Assembly (NCBI RefSeq): GCF_000150275.1
Contig: NW_002060965.1
Span: forward strand, 748,923-812,922
DNA length: 64,000 nucleotides
Direction of reading: 5' to 3'
Origin: Trichoplax adhaerens
Lineage: Eukaryota > Placozoa > Uniplacotomia > Trichoplacea > Trichoplacidae
The first letter of the stretch is position 1. Each line of letters begins with the position of its first letter. Under the pieces are notes generated by a model that was not told the DNA's origin, did no database searches, and was given only the letters and a program-made list of their open reading frames with translations. Positions 11,693 through 24,851 of this stretch are shown here, piece by piece. The translations under genes and the position numbers were made by a program.

Positions 11693-14600
11693 GATTAGAT
11701 GACTTTATGTAGTTGTTAATTATTCTAATGGGGAAACTGATCGTCTGATTCCACACTGATAACAATAAATAATGAAAGAATCTTTTCTTACTATTTCTTC
11801 TTCCTTTAAACCTTGAGACCAAGATGATAGCTATAAATTACTTACTATATCATCAAAATGATGGGAAAACAATTTCTTTTGTAGTATTAGACGGAATACT
11901 TGTCGGTGAAATAGAATTCGATGATATAGAATTGGTTTTTATCAAATGTTAACTTCGTACTGTATATAAATATTGAAAGGATAAGATTTACTACTTTAAT
12001 TTAACGAAGAATTTTTACACAACAAGTCTGACAGGCTCCGAACCATCGAATGTCAGAGAAGAAATGAGGGCAGATAGAAAAATCACTAGTTATAATAGAT
12101 TTTGATTACATACAATTTTTTATTGAATTATTCAATTTCTTTGGAAAGTAATAACGACTGCCATATTCCTTTATTGTTGACGTTATTTTGTTGAAGGTAT
12201 GTAATGGTGATAGTCACTTCTATAGGTGCGATTTCATTTACGTTTATATTATATCGTATTTTACCAAATACGTTTGTTATTTGATCGATTAATCAATGGA
12301 AAAAGCTAAATTAGGAGTAAATAAAGTCATGTCCCACTTTCAACTATGTAGAACAAAGCGATAATAACAAAGAGTAAACTATTCCAATGGTCACGAAATT
12401 CGTTTCCTCTCCTTAAATTAGAGAAGACTTGTATATATGGATGGACGCATATATTGTAGGCATTTTCATCATGTTATCCCCTACCTAATGCTATCTTCTT
12501 TATCATTAGTATTACCTTTCTTCTTGATCAGTAACCAAATAAGAGCTGAAAAAAGCTAATTTATTTTGTTTCTATTTGTACAATACCGTAACACTCGATC
12601 GAAAAGGAATAGAATTGAAGAAAATATAGGATTTTTTCGCCAATTTTATAATGGATTATTATTGCATCAAAAGTGCAACTTTATGCTCCAATGATAGACA
12701 AATCGTCCGTTGGAAAAACATTCATCAAATCCAATCTTTTCTACTTTGCTCTACTAGTTTCTTTATCATTAAATGATGCTCATGTTTTGATTTTAAACTC
12801 TTGATCATAAATAAGAAATGAATATGTTATCGCCTATGAAAAAGTGTACTCGTAAAAACAATCTAATTTCAGTAAAAGGATAGTAGAATTTACTTCGTAT
12901 GTAAATAAATAAATCAATTTTTAATTGTTGCCATCCACAATATTCCTCTTCATTTACAAAAGCCGTGAGAGAAAATATAGCCTATTCGAGTTAAATTGAT
13001 TAGGATTATTTAACGATGAGTAATCGACCGTAAGAACTTAGATGTCAAAATAGAAAGGATATTTTGGTATAGTTTAGTTTTAGATAGAAATGGTGCATAT
13101 TTATATGAGTTTAGTTATACAGTATTGTACAATAAATTGTCTGACAATGTCTATATTTTAATGAGATATTTAAATCATGATCTATTTCTTGTGATTAATT
13201 AACCTATAGTGCAGTGCAACTTTACGATCTAATATTGTAAATTGAAAGATTTTCTATCATTTTATTATCTCTAATGTAAATAATATATAGGCTAGACACA
13301 TAGAATAAAGTACGATATAATTTTCATGCCGCTATCATCATCACTATTAGAAAATATTATTCGTTAAGTCGAGCTACAGCGATTACTATTAATGCAAATT
13401 ACTCATTATTAAAAATGGAAAAGGTTTAAGAACGGCTATGTATCATACATAACTCGAAAATTAACAATTTCTTTCCATTTACGTTTTTGTTAAATCATTG
13501 ACTATTATCATTCATTGGGATGAAAGATCATAATACGTCAATCTGATTCATTACGTGAATGAATTAGATTAAATTTCTGATGGTAAATATGTTGAGTTTA
13601 AAAAATCAAGACAATACTTATCTTTTTATTGACGGTAAACAGTACTTTTCTGTTAAAAGAGTTGAATAATTAATGGACCAATAGCCTAATTGAGTGTATT
13701 TTTGGACGAAATAAAAAAATTTTTACCCTTAAGTGTTGGATTCAACTTTCTTGGAGTTCTAAGAAAAATGATTGAGGTAACGGTAATCAGAAATGATCGT
13801 GTTTAATTAATTTGATGATATTGTATTTATATGCTGTTACAATTATACTAGGAACATAAAATCCTGATTAACTGTTAAACTGATCTTTTGAACTGAATCA
13901 CTGTTATCGTTGTCATTTGATGTTACACATATGTTATCCAAGGTTACACTTATTCTATTCAGTTTATTTTTGAATATAAATACAATTTTGGTCTAAAAAT
14001 ACGCCATTCAATTGGGAATGAAGTGCAACTTAATAATTATATTCTGGAGTTATTCTTGCGTATTTACTGGTATACGTGTATGATATTAGTCTTCTAACGT
14101 AATTAAAACGATACATTAATGGTTGGGCATAATAAATATAAAATCCCGTAAGACATGGATTTATGGTTAACTCACAATGAGCTCTATAGCCATAGTCTAT
14201 GACTGACGTTTAATTAGCGTAATGTAATTGTAATGAATCTGACATAAAATATCCACTTGTATGGCGTTATAGGCGGAAGCAAGCCTCTATCGCATCGTTA
14301 TGCGTAATGCTTTTCAGTGCATTTAATAGGCGCTAGTAATTTATTATTATAATAGTAGTAAATTTCATTGTATAGATTTTAAGATCATTTTAGGTTTGTT
14401 CAAACTAATCAAATGCCGCATTAGAAATGATATGTAGCGATGACACAGGAGCTTTTTCTACCTCGAACAATAATTATGCGTACCATTTTACGTAATCTCT
14501 TATTGTTATATGCAATAATAATAGGCGATCAAAGGGTACTTTAATATTGTTATATAATTATTAGCAAAGCTATTAGCTTTAATACTATATATTTTCAATT

Positions 14601-15592
14601 TTAATTACAAAATAACAGCAACATCTTAATGTATCTTTCGTCATCAGAAGGACTCTACCATCAGCGACTGCAATCTGTAAATCTTTTGCAATATGCTTTA
14701 CAAATGCCACAGTAGATTTTTTATTAATCAGCGACGATTATGACATATCTCGATTCAGTCTCTGACTTATATATACATATATATATATATACATGTGAAT
14801 ATTAATGGCGCCCTGAATCGAACTCTATACTAGCATTGATATGACTACAGAAAAGTTGTAAGAGGTATTCTAAGTTACAATAATTTTTTATATACTTTTT
14901 CTGCAATTCCATTTTATTGGACATAGATGCACTTGTATTAATTTTAATTCCGTAACTAAAAAATAAGAGATATTCCGGTGTAAATTTTTTTCCTAATATA
15001 ATGTTTTATAGTGACTTGACAATTTCAATATTGGGATGTAATACCGGTAGCTCTTTCAAACTGATATTAGTTTAATTTGAGTATATCCTGGTTGCATGTA
15101 TTGTTTGTATCTTAGATATTAACCAACAACGTATATATCTATATGCTTTATCTTAAAGAAATAATATAAAATCGACGAGGAATTTATAAATATTATTGTT
15201 CGCATTCAATATTAGGTATCGGCATTACGTCTGATTATAATAATTAAAGTTATTATGTATTGCGAGAAAGGTTGTTGTAAGATATATTGATGTAGCTGTA
15301 GGCGTAAGCCGTGTAACGATAGAATTTTTGTGTTTATTCCCGTTCTGTTAAATGATATTATTATATCGTTATAACATAGTTACATTGTGCATACTAATAT
15401 CGTATGTAAATATATTAGAAATATCGTAGGATAATATCCGCTATGTCGGATATACGTATGGCTATTATTATTGTACATCTATCATTGAATTAACATATTT
15501 TAAATATCGAAATGATAAATTGAACATTTACAGTACGTAACTTAATCAATCTAGTATGTATAGAACGGAGATTTTCTATTGCAACATAAAAT

Positions 15593-15620
15593 GAGTATTT
15601 TGCTGTGTTGCAAAATACTC
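15593..15620. repeat. Perfect hairpin, 11-bp stem, 6-nt loop
   Basis: GAGTATTTTGC at 15593-15603 is followed by TGTGTT and the exact complement GCAAAATACTC at 15610-15620. The role is unknown; it could be a chance AT-rich palindrome. Confidence 0.7.
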
Positions 15621-16263
15621 GCATCATCGTGCATTAGGTACGACATATAAAGTTAAAGCTATAATAAAATTAGAAGTAAGTCTTGCTATTAGTGCTGGAT
15701 TTTTGTTTGTAGTACTGAGCACTAGAAAATTACCACTTCGAATTGACGAAACAGCGATTTGTTTCAAGATCGTTTGGGCTTGAACCACACTCCTCCAGTA
15801 CTGTAGTACATACAAGTCAATTCACAGAATTTATTACGCTTTGCCTGGGGTAAAACTTGAGAATTAAAATTTATTCAGTCCTAGTTTTACCCGTGACACC
15901 TGCTATGGCCATTGCTCAAATTCTACTTTAAATTGGAAGGTATATGGAACTAAACTAAAGGAACTATTCAATTTCATAGTGTGAATTTGGTGAATTGTTA
16001 AGTAATCTACTACGCCTCTCTTCCCATCAATTTCCTTCAGCTTCAATAAGTAAATCTTGTGATGCAAAGAAATAATGAAATCTGAGTTTACGAAGTACTA
16101 TATCGACAATAGATACACGCGGCTAGGTATGCGTATCTAGCCAGTATATCGATAGGGCATGCAGTGATGTTCTATTAAAGGACAGGAAGTACAATAACAA
16201 CTGAATATTTTCTCTTAGTCATTATTTTAAACGTTTCTTGCCGGAAAATGAAAATGAATACAT

Positions 16264-16300
16264 TACAATACTCGTATGTACGCTACATACGAGTATTGTA
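16264..16300. repeat. Perfect hairpin, 17-bp stem, 3-nt loop
   Basis: TACAATACTCGTATGTA at 16264-16280, the loop CGC, then its exact reverse complement at 16284-16300. All 17 pairs match and the core is not a simple AT repeat, so it is unlikely to be random in a window this size. It could fold as RNA or extrude as a cruciform. I see no longer precursor arms that would mark a standard animal microRNA. Confidence 0.8.
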
Positions 16301-17183
16301 GTTAAAATAGTTTTTACAAAACATTTCATCTCGTCATGGTTCATTTATCCGTTTTGATGTAGCAGTTGATCATTGATATTTGTCGCCTTTCGTTGGTGTG
16401 CTTCAATTTGAAATAAATTGGTCGTCCAACATTTCTTTCCCATTAAATACTACCTACTTCAAGGTGATTATGAGAACTAGTGCTTTCACACGATCTACAC
16501 AAAACATTGTAAAAAAGTACCAACAATATCTTACAAGCCTAATTAGATCGTTTTAAACCCTGTTGTGGGATAGTTTGAATGAATAAAACGATCTTATTTG
16601 GGGTAATCCAATTTCAGAGTATTATCTCTTTCGCCTATTGGAGCTATAGCCTTACTTCTCTATTTAGTGCTTGCACAATTCTTATAATAATAATATAAAT
16701 AGCCTATAGTAAAGAATTTTTCGTTGTACGGAGCTCGTTGTACTGTATTACAAAGCAGAAAGAAAAGACCATCCTATTGGAAAGCGTCGTTCCATGACTT
16801 TAACTTAGCTATCCAAGTTAATTATTCGATGTCAATAACTGAAAGTTAGTCATCAAAATGCAAGGAAATCAGTATTACCTTGGTCATTACTCTATAACCA
16901 ACTATTCTACTACGTGATTCACTCTCTCATATATCTTGTATCCTCTCCTCTCTTTCCAATTTTACTCATTAATAAACGCCTTCTCTCACCACACCTTGTG
17001 TGTTAGCTCCTTGCCAGGCGACAAGAACTATTCCGTCTATTAGTATAACCAGTATTACTGTAATAAGTTCTCGAGCAAATGAAGAGACGACGTATTGGCA
17101 AAGAATAGAACTTTATTAAGACTTATAAATGCGAACTAATAAAGTATGACAGCAACGCTCATATATACTGTATAGTCTATCAT

Positions 17184-17198
17184 GGAATATTCTAGAAC
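17184..17198. promoter_or_regulatory. Perfect three-unit heat-shock element in the LTR
   Basis: Reads gGAAtaTTCtaGAAc, an exact nGAAnnTTCnnGAAn array, the consensus bound by trimeric heat-shock factor (HSF). It lies about 17 bp upstream of a TATATAT box in the minus-strand orientation of the LTR. Confidence 0.7.
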
Positions 17199-17233
17199 TT
17201 ATTAGTAGTTATTATAATATACATAGACTGAGT

Positions 17234-17248
17234 ATTCTAGAAGGTTCT
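17234..17248. promoter_or_regulatory. Second perfect three-unit heat-shock element in the LTR
   Basis: Reads aTTCtaGAAggTTCt, the other phase of the HSF consensus (TTCnnGAAnnTTC). It sits 35 bp from the first element, inside the part of the LTR that would be U3. Confidence 0.7.
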
Positions 17249-17517
17249 ATATGCATATGAGGTTCAAAATACGTGCGCATCTAAGACTGACCCTTACGAA
17301 GTCACTCTACTAATACTATGACAATTACCTTGGTGATTGCTCTACAACCAACTATTCTACTGCGTGATTCACTCTCTCATATATCTTGTATCCTCTCCTC
17401 TCTTTCCTATTTTACTCATTAATGGCGACAAGAACTATTCCGTCTATTAGTATAACCAGTATTACCTTGGTTATTGCTCTATAACCAACTATTCAACTAC
17501 GTGATTCACTCTCTCAT

Positions 17518-17848
17518 TGTCACACACCACTAGTGACAAAGTAGTCTACACACGCCAATCCTTGCGGAGAACGCCACTTACTAACTTAAAGAGGCGAGAT
17601 TAGCTATATCACCAACTAATTCAGTTCCAACAACCGAATACTATGGTATAATTATAGCGTCACAGATGATGTAGACGAGATAGTCAGAGATTTACTATCA
17701 TTTATTACTGAAGGAATCTTGGCACCCAAGATTATAGTCTTCACAATTAAATATCAATTGAAAACTAGTTGACTATCTAACCGACTAACGAACTAAAAAG
17801 GAATCTTCAGGCATCAGCCTTTTATAGTCTCGTCAGAAACTCCTGGTG
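17518..17848. mobile_element. Second insertion in the array, class unresolved
   Basis: About 330 bp of sequence unrelated to the array interrupts the third copy. It begins TGTCACACACC and ends near CTCCTGGTG. CAT flanks it on both sides, but I find no convincing longer target duplication or terminal inverted repeat. A TATAAAAGG on its minus strand (near 17819-17827) hints at another LTR-like promoter. It could also be a replacement rather than an insertion. Confidence 0.4.
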
Positions 17849-17983
17849 CATATAATATAAAAGTATCCTTTTAATGTTATCTCCTCTCTTTCCTATTTAC
17901 TCATTAATAAACGCCTATCTCTCACCACACCTTGTGTTAGCTCCTTGCCAGGTGACAAGAACTATTCCGTCTATTAGTATAAC

Positions 17984-20900
17984 ATGATGGTGTGAGATGG
18001 TACTCTGTATTGTACGTGTTGCAAGACAATATTGGACACTATGGCGTCATTCAGGGAACGTGTCATTTCCGGTTCACTCATTGAATGCTATCTAGCGTCA
18101 AGTGACAACGTGAATTCACCGAATAGCATGACACCATTCGTCGGTGGCGTTGGTTACGACGTGGTCCTTCTTGATGTCATGAATGAGAGCTCAAAGATGA
18201 ATCATAAATGAAAATGAACACAGGAAATTTGCAATAATCATCTTCCATTCCTTTCTGATTCAATTTATTTTCTGCTAATTCCATGTTATTCCATCACTTT
18301 CTATCATAATTGCAATCTTCCGATTGGCGTATTCTTCTAGTTAATTCGTCTGATTTATCTTTGGAAATGATTTATAACCAAAGTTTCAATGCCAATCGAT
18401 GTCATTATAGAATATCGTTCATAATAGGACATCTACTGGAGGAAAGTCAATTCCTCCTACTCCTCTCTACGATATCAATTGCTATTCTGTCAATAATATT
18501 TTAGCCTTGTATTGAAATTGAGGTGCTAATGGATGCAAATCACACTATAGGTAAAATACTACATGGGTAACAGAGTTGATTTGTTGTTCTTTCTTCTTGT
18601 CATCATTTTGTCTTAATATAGAAGGCAGTAGTGAGATTGAAATGCTTACCAAGATACTCATCATTCACCAATGGCATCATAGGTAGTATTATACGCGTAT
18701 GTCGAATAGAGCAGAATTGGTGCTTTCTTTGACTTAATTTTATCACAGTTAATTCTTATTCCGCCGTCACATACTAGATCTTAGGCACTGAAATTCAGAT
18801 ACCAGCCAATTTAAATGTCATAATTAGTATATGCACGTACATCAGAAACTATTTCCTTCTTATAACAGTCAATTCTTATCCAGCTCTGAAAGGATTGAAT
18901 AAAAACTACGCTATACGAGACATTCCTGCCAGATGTGAGATCAGCTTGTATCCCATAGAAAACAAAAGTTCAAGAAATTTATGGTTAAAGTGCCCTAATA
19001 TAAAGAATAAAATTTTTTTATACTCTACGGATTCGATTTTACATTAATCATTNNNNNNNNNNNNNNNNNNNNNNNNNNNNNNNNNNNNNNNNNNNNNNNN
19101 NNAAACATAAAAAATATAATGACAAACTATACTATTGCTCAAATATCAATTGCTCTATTTCAATCGAGTTCATAATCGTTTAGGATTAAAAAAAAATACG
19201 ACTAACAAGCAAAGGAAAGTTTTATTGCGATGAGATGATATAGAACAGTAAAAATCCCTATTATTTTTACCTAGTTTAGAGATACGGCTATGATAGTAAG
19301 AACTGAACGTTATGATTACTGCAATAAACGATAGCATAAAATCGATTTATCAAATTTATAAAAAAATTTGTGATTGTTATCCTTTTGTTATAGTACTTAA
19401 TTTTCTTATTCGATCTTTATGTAAAGACAATTCGAATTTTTATTTTTCACTATGGAATATTATTTGTGTCTTATAAACTCAAATGAAAGTTTTACTTTAT
19501 AAAATAGCGTACGAGTTTAATATAAAGTTTTATGACCGTTGTTACTTTTTCCTATATTTGTTCCGTGACACATTGGCTCGATTTAACTTATGTAATAAGG
19601 GTGACTATACCCAGTCTTAATGAAAAGTCTGATACATCCCGATTTAGATCATTTAGCAATTACAAATATTAATAGGAGTAAATCATGCAGTAAAGGATTG
19701 AAATTTAGTGTCACAAAAGCTAATCTTGTTACCTGTGTTACTAGGCACGTATCTTCTCAAATTGAAAATAAAGTCTCAGCTTGTTATTGATATCTAATTC
19801 ATTAGTATTATTGTCAACATACGCCTACTGCAATATGGATCATTTTTGTATTGTTTAGGAATTAATATTATAACCATCGTTACTTACTGATGCCATATTG
19901 CTATAGTATTCTATCGGGATTTTGATATGTAAGAATTTAGCTCCAAAAAGTATTATCAAATTGAATTTATAATGAGTACTAATGTATCATAATGAAATAA
20001 CTGCCTCGAGATATTTGCAATGTTATTACGATTACTTATTGCTATGATATTATTAAATCAATTTATAAATGAATAACTAAAAGTTCTCAACAATTTTATT
20101 ACAATTTCGATCATAATTAGAATATCATAATTAGAATATTATGATGTTGATGATGATAAGCAATCATTTCATGATTGTAGAATAATAAACATATATTTTT
20201 GATAGAGATATAGTAAATCTAACTAAATCAACAAGAGAATAATTGTATTATTTCCTACGTCTTGTAAACAACTTGAACTACAATTAATAATTTATACACA
20301 GAATGGTAAAGATTACGATATTTAAAAATCGATGCATGATTATTTATTCGCTGATAGGGATTCCTGGGTATATTGCGCCTATAAAAATCAATATATGAAG
20401 ATTCTAACTGTCATTTCAAGCAATTCAAATTAACATCTTAATTAATATTGTGATTGCTCTTTTGTTTCTGACCGGCTTTTCTTCAATGGAAAAAGGAATA
20501 TTAAAATTGTCCTAAAATGAGAGTAAACAACTTGTTTATTACAATATATAAATTTTATTTGTTAACAATGATGTTGATAAATCACAATTAGTTAATTGAT
20601 GTTGTAAATACTTTTATTAGCTTTCAAAAAACATCAGAGCAGATTCGATATCATGGCTCATGATTAGTTGATAACAATAAGGACGATAAAATACAGAAAT
20701 GAGTAATGGAATCACTACTGGAGTATTACTTTTTCTTCAACATACATGTATTACCTTGGTAGATATTGTTAAACTGTTCCTTTCACCGATAACAAGCTTA
20801 TTCATGATTATGCCTAGGGGATTTCAATGCAAACTGCGAACAAGTTATAATTAACGTTTTCTGTATTCTGTGATTATGCTATCATAATTACCGTAGGTCA

Positions 20901-23277
20901 ACTTACATAAATTATTTCACCTTTCAACTTAACTAATAGCGAGATTTAAATGGCATTTAAATGGCATTTTTTGATTATAATTATAGTGAATTATTTCACC
21001 TTTTACTTTTAATTTACTGTGGGGCTTAATCGTTCTTATTGGACGTAAATAATTTGTCTACTTTGAGAATAATCTAAAGATTGAAAAATATGTAATGAGT
21101 AAGAATAGTTTTGTCACATTTGTGGACGATAACATTTACACTCATATGGGTAATGTACAATATGTTTGTAATTTAATAAGCAGATAGATACTAATTTTCG
21201 ACTTTCATCAAAACTTTAGAGGTTTCTTTTACTTCTGTGGTCCAAATAAGCTCGATTTATAATTAATAGTGGTGCTAATGCATGATGCCGGTTCACTTTA
21301 ATATAGCATATGGCGTATTTCTTTCCACTAGTGTGCATAGCACCCTTATCTCTTAAATTACTAAAAAATTCCGTACGCTCCCCCCAGAAGTTGCAATATG
21401 TCCGAATAACAGTAAAACTTTAAGGTAACTGTATACGTATTTCTAAAGCTGATCAAAAATGCACTAAGTGAAATATCTTACTGCTATTATTTACAAATAC
21501 GATCTGTTATATAATTTAATCATTGAATAAGGTACTAAATATAGACACCTTTACAGTTGGCATGCCATTTTCAGTAAGTGCAATTTAGTAGTATAAGCTT
21601 GACAATTTTATGTGTTAGATGCTAGATACTTTCGCAATATTGACGTATTAACGACTTGATACAGACTCTTGCAAAGTAGTCATACTAAATTAACAAGTGT
21701 ATGAATAACCTGACAGCCTGGTACCTACGCGTATATTCAGCGTGGATTGATCTTGTGGTTGATTCATGTTATCCAAGTTTTTATCTTGATACATTACATC
21801 TTTCTTTTTACTTCTGTTGCCTCATATTAGTTTTTAGTGTAAATTTCCTTTCATATTAGAATCAACAAAAACGCTCTCATCTATCATAAAACAATCCTTG
21901 AGTTTTAGTATCTGCAAGAAATTTGGCCAAGTAATGAATCTTTTACTGTATCATTAGTATAATTTACTAGTAAATGTACAGTTTCAGACTTTCAGTGATT
22001 TATCAATGACCATTTTGTAAATCGTTTGTACTCGGCGCCTTGATTGTATGTCGATACAAGACAATTGTGATGAAATCGGTTCAGTTTACTTGGATGAATT
22101 TCGGCAGCAAGTAGTACAGGCTCATGTGTCTCTTTGGTTATCGTGCGAATGTGTTCCTGTGTTATTTTAAATTATTTTTAAGTTACAAAAGTTTGGTGAT
22201 ATTCGTTCACGGGTATAGCTAATACTTTATAAATTTAAACGGTATAACGACTTATGCATAATTAGAGATACTCGTCTATAACAATTCAGTAAACCTGAAT
22301 ACCTACGCAATTACTTTAGTGAAGTAGCAGGCTAGACTTTGATATTGGTGATCTCATAATTTACAGTGAGTTGAAATAAAAATTAATAATAGCAGGATTA
22401 AAATGTCTAGGTAGATAATTGATTCAGAAATAAATTCTTCATGATGGTAGTAAACCGCATCGACTTAAATAGACAACTATTGAAGTCATACAGTATTACC
22501 CTTCCTGAAAAGATCTCATTCCACTACCGATGAGAAATAAGTAAGGCTTGTAAGGGTTCTATGTATCATTATTACAATTACCAAAAGAAACAGTTAATGC
22601 AATTAGAGATACTGTATTTAGCTATTTATTAAAAGTTGAAATATCGCCACTGTATTAATCAATTCATAATCTATGATTGTAAAGAGTAACTGTCATATAA
22701 TTTCAGTTCAAAATTGACACAAGTAGCAATATTTCGAGAGAACCATTTAATTATAACTACTACATTGCCGAGAAGTGCATGCTTATTACAATTATGTCTA
22801 CTAATCCAACATATATTACAGCCGCTGCATATATACAGGAACAGTCAAATATTTTATACGGACTGTACGAGTTCAAGACTACTGAATTTATAGCATTATA
22901 CATTAAAAGATCGACATTTCAAGAATGTATGACTTAAAAGACCTGTAAGAATATAATTTTAGTTATGTCCGGCATTAGGTATATCTAGGGTAGTAGTTTT
23001 TACAAGTTTTCTGACATACTTAGAACCAGAAGAGGGCAAACTAATTAAAATTGAATCACATTCGTACACTTACTTATATCGAAGATATCACAAGTTGTCA
23101 TGAATAGTTTGCAATGGTATATCAATATGTACCATTATACAATCATAAAATAAATCTAATATGGCTAGTGATGTAAAGAAGTTAAATATAATCTCATTTC
23201 ATACACAAAATCTATCCATTGGTGTAATAATACAATTAGATGAACATCACTTTGCGCTATCTTTATAGCAAAATTTT
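17984..23277. other. Intergenic stretch, contains the assembly gap
   Basis: No gene recognised. 17990-18190 is richer in GC and CpG than its surroundings and holds a 34-codon minus-strand frame (ATG at 18081) of unknown meaning. Small direct duplications occur (for example AAATGGCATTT twice at about 20948-20970). The rest is AT-rich and featureless to me. Confidence 0.4.
19053..19102. other. Assembly gap (50 N)
   Basis: Fifty unknown bases. The true gap size cannot be inferred, and any feature spanning it would be hidden. Confidence 1.
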
Positions 23278-24851
23278 TTATACTTGAGGAATGAATTCAA
23301 TTTCAATCTGTTAATTAGCTAGAGTGAAGGAAGTAACATCTTTTAAATAGAGAGCAAAAGTAAATTTGAATATTAAAAATGACGACAAAACATGATTCGC
23401 AAATGTAAACATTAAGAAGAAGGATACAACTCGAAGCCCTTTCTCCATCGGATTGATGATTTTTAACCCTCGAGCTTCATAGATTGAGGAATTTTGTTCA
23501 TCAATGTAGTTGGCAACATCTTGAAGGCACTGCACAAAAGTTATGATTGAAAGCGATAAGACCGTATTCGATAATTACCAAGAACAAAGTTATACTTACT
23601 TTTTCGTAATGGGTACGGAAGCACAGTAGTGAAGAATACGCTGTCAAACACGATAAACATCCAAGTAGATAAGCACGGAAATTCAGAGCTTCGGCTTTAG
23701 CAAATATTGCGTTAATATGATTAATAGTTTCCAAAAAAGTAGTCTCATCAATCTATTGAAGAAAATTTCGAAATAAAAAGTTACTGTACTTCTATTCAAT
23801 ACTAACATTTATATTTATAATTATTGATTAATTTAAGAATTGGAACTCAGTCAATCTCGATTTAGCCATAAACCGGATATTTACAAATTACAAAACGCAT
23901 ACGATAACTCAAAACAACCCTAGAGTAATTTCACTTTGCTTGTTATACAGTAGAGTTGACTGGTTACTTGTGCAAATATAACGTTTAAATTCACTGTAAA
24001 CTTGATTTTAGCCATGAATCGGATATTACAAAATCGATATGGTAACTATTACTAATTATAATGATAGCTATTACGGTTCTATGTTGTTTGTTGTAGAGTT
24101 TATTTCGCTCTACTCACGTAATTACTGCTCTACCGTTAGCAAATGAACTCCGCAGAAAAAAAACAAGTTATGTAAATTATGCTGTACAGCGCAATTGGTT
24201 AATATTCGGTATTAAACGTTGTAATTCTCACGATTAAAAGCCCTAGCAAATGACAGTTTCTTGTCATTGATGTATAGTAAACTCATTAGAACCATATCAT
24301 ACTGTATACTGTACTATGGAGGACGTCATTTCTGTACCTGCTGTTAGAATGATTATCCTGAATATATCTTATATTTAGATCCATTCATTATCGGTCTCTA
24401 AATAGACTTTAATTTTAAAGTAAGCTAATCACGCTTTGGTCACATCTTTTGATTTACTATTTTCGTTATTTTAGTTGAAAAAAAACTGGATTACCCTATC
24501 CGTACACAACTTCGAATGCTCGTCATTATGAAAATAGACTGCTTTAGACTCTGGTCGAGCACTCTGATTCACCGAAATTTTTCGGTTGTCTAATACCGTA
24601 CTGTATGTAGACTAACTAAAATCTATACAATAGGTTAAAAATTTTGTAAGAGGCAACAAAAACATAGTATGATTTTATTTGATGGAAATTCTTTTTTTAG
24701 CAGGCAATAACATCCATGTTAAGTTACGCTATTGGTCATAAGATCGTGAATGACTAACCTTGCCACGTAATGCTACTGGAAAGGACTTCTCGAACCGACA
24801 TGTAATTCCTTCCGAATAATCACGCTCAACAACTGCTCTGTTAGTTAGCAT
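23278..24851 (-). CDS. GOLGA7: GOLGA7 (golgin A7 / ERF4 family, palmitoyltransferase partner)
   Basis: Four exons on the minus strand: 24851-24759, 23752-23600, 23529-23428, 23307-23278, all phase 0, giving about 125 aa (human 137). GOLGA7 is the partner subunit of the Golgi DHHC9 palmitoyltransferase that modifies Ras proteins. Family marks: ERDYSEGITCRF near the N terminus, GCLSCLTAY with the palmitoylated pair (C63, C66), THYEK, YIDEQN and NPMEKGLRV followed by a short IEIEFIPQV end. Donors are GTTAGT, GTAAGT and GTATCC. The first Met is uncertain: the frame stays open upstream (QPQQPQNGF, resembling the human MRPQQAPVSG start) without an ATG, so a further 5' exon is possible. Intron 1 is about 1 kb, and the gene is head-to-head with FAHD1-A. 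Confidence 0.9.

Larger units (their letters stand above)
11693..16872. other. Intergenic stretch with hairpins only
   Basis: About 5.2 kb of AT-rich DNA in which I recognise no gene. It holds two perfect inverted repeats (listed separately) and an AT-dinucleotide microsatellite near 14769-14793. A 63-codon minus-strand frame at 15624-15815 has no recognisable domain and is treated as chance. Confidence 0.45.
17059..17323 (-). mobile_element. Solo LTR of an LTR retrotransposon, with 5-bp target duplication
   Basis: 265 bp starting TGTAATA and ending TATGACA (TG...CA ends), flanked on both sides by ATTAC (17054-17058 and 17324-17328). The intact array junction at 17461 has only one ATTAC, so this is a true target-site duplication. 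Read on the minus strand, the element has the order of U3-R-U5: two perfect heat-shock elements, then TATATAT (17167-17161), then AATAAA (17117-17112). No internal region, primer-binding site or polyprotein is present, so this is the product of LTR-LTR recombination. The superfamily (Copia or Gypsy) cannot be told from the LTR alone. Confidence 0.85.
16873..17983. repeat. Tandem array of an approximately 180-bp unit, interrupted by insertions
   Basis: Copy 1 is 16874-17053 plus ATTAC (17054-17058). Copy 2 is 17324-17460 and lacks about 43 bp in its middle. Copy 3 is 17461-17517 and resumes at about 17875-17983. Each copy starts with ATTACCTTGG, contains a pyrimidine-rich middle (CTCTCCTCTCTTTCC) and ends with GGCGACAAGAACTATTCC and TATTAGTATAACCAGT. 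The copy 2 / copy 3 junction is seamless, which shows the original tandem arrangement. Two unrelated segments separate the copies: a solo LTR (17059-17323) and an unresolved insertion (about 17518-17848). No coding frame runs through the unit. Confidence 0.85.
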
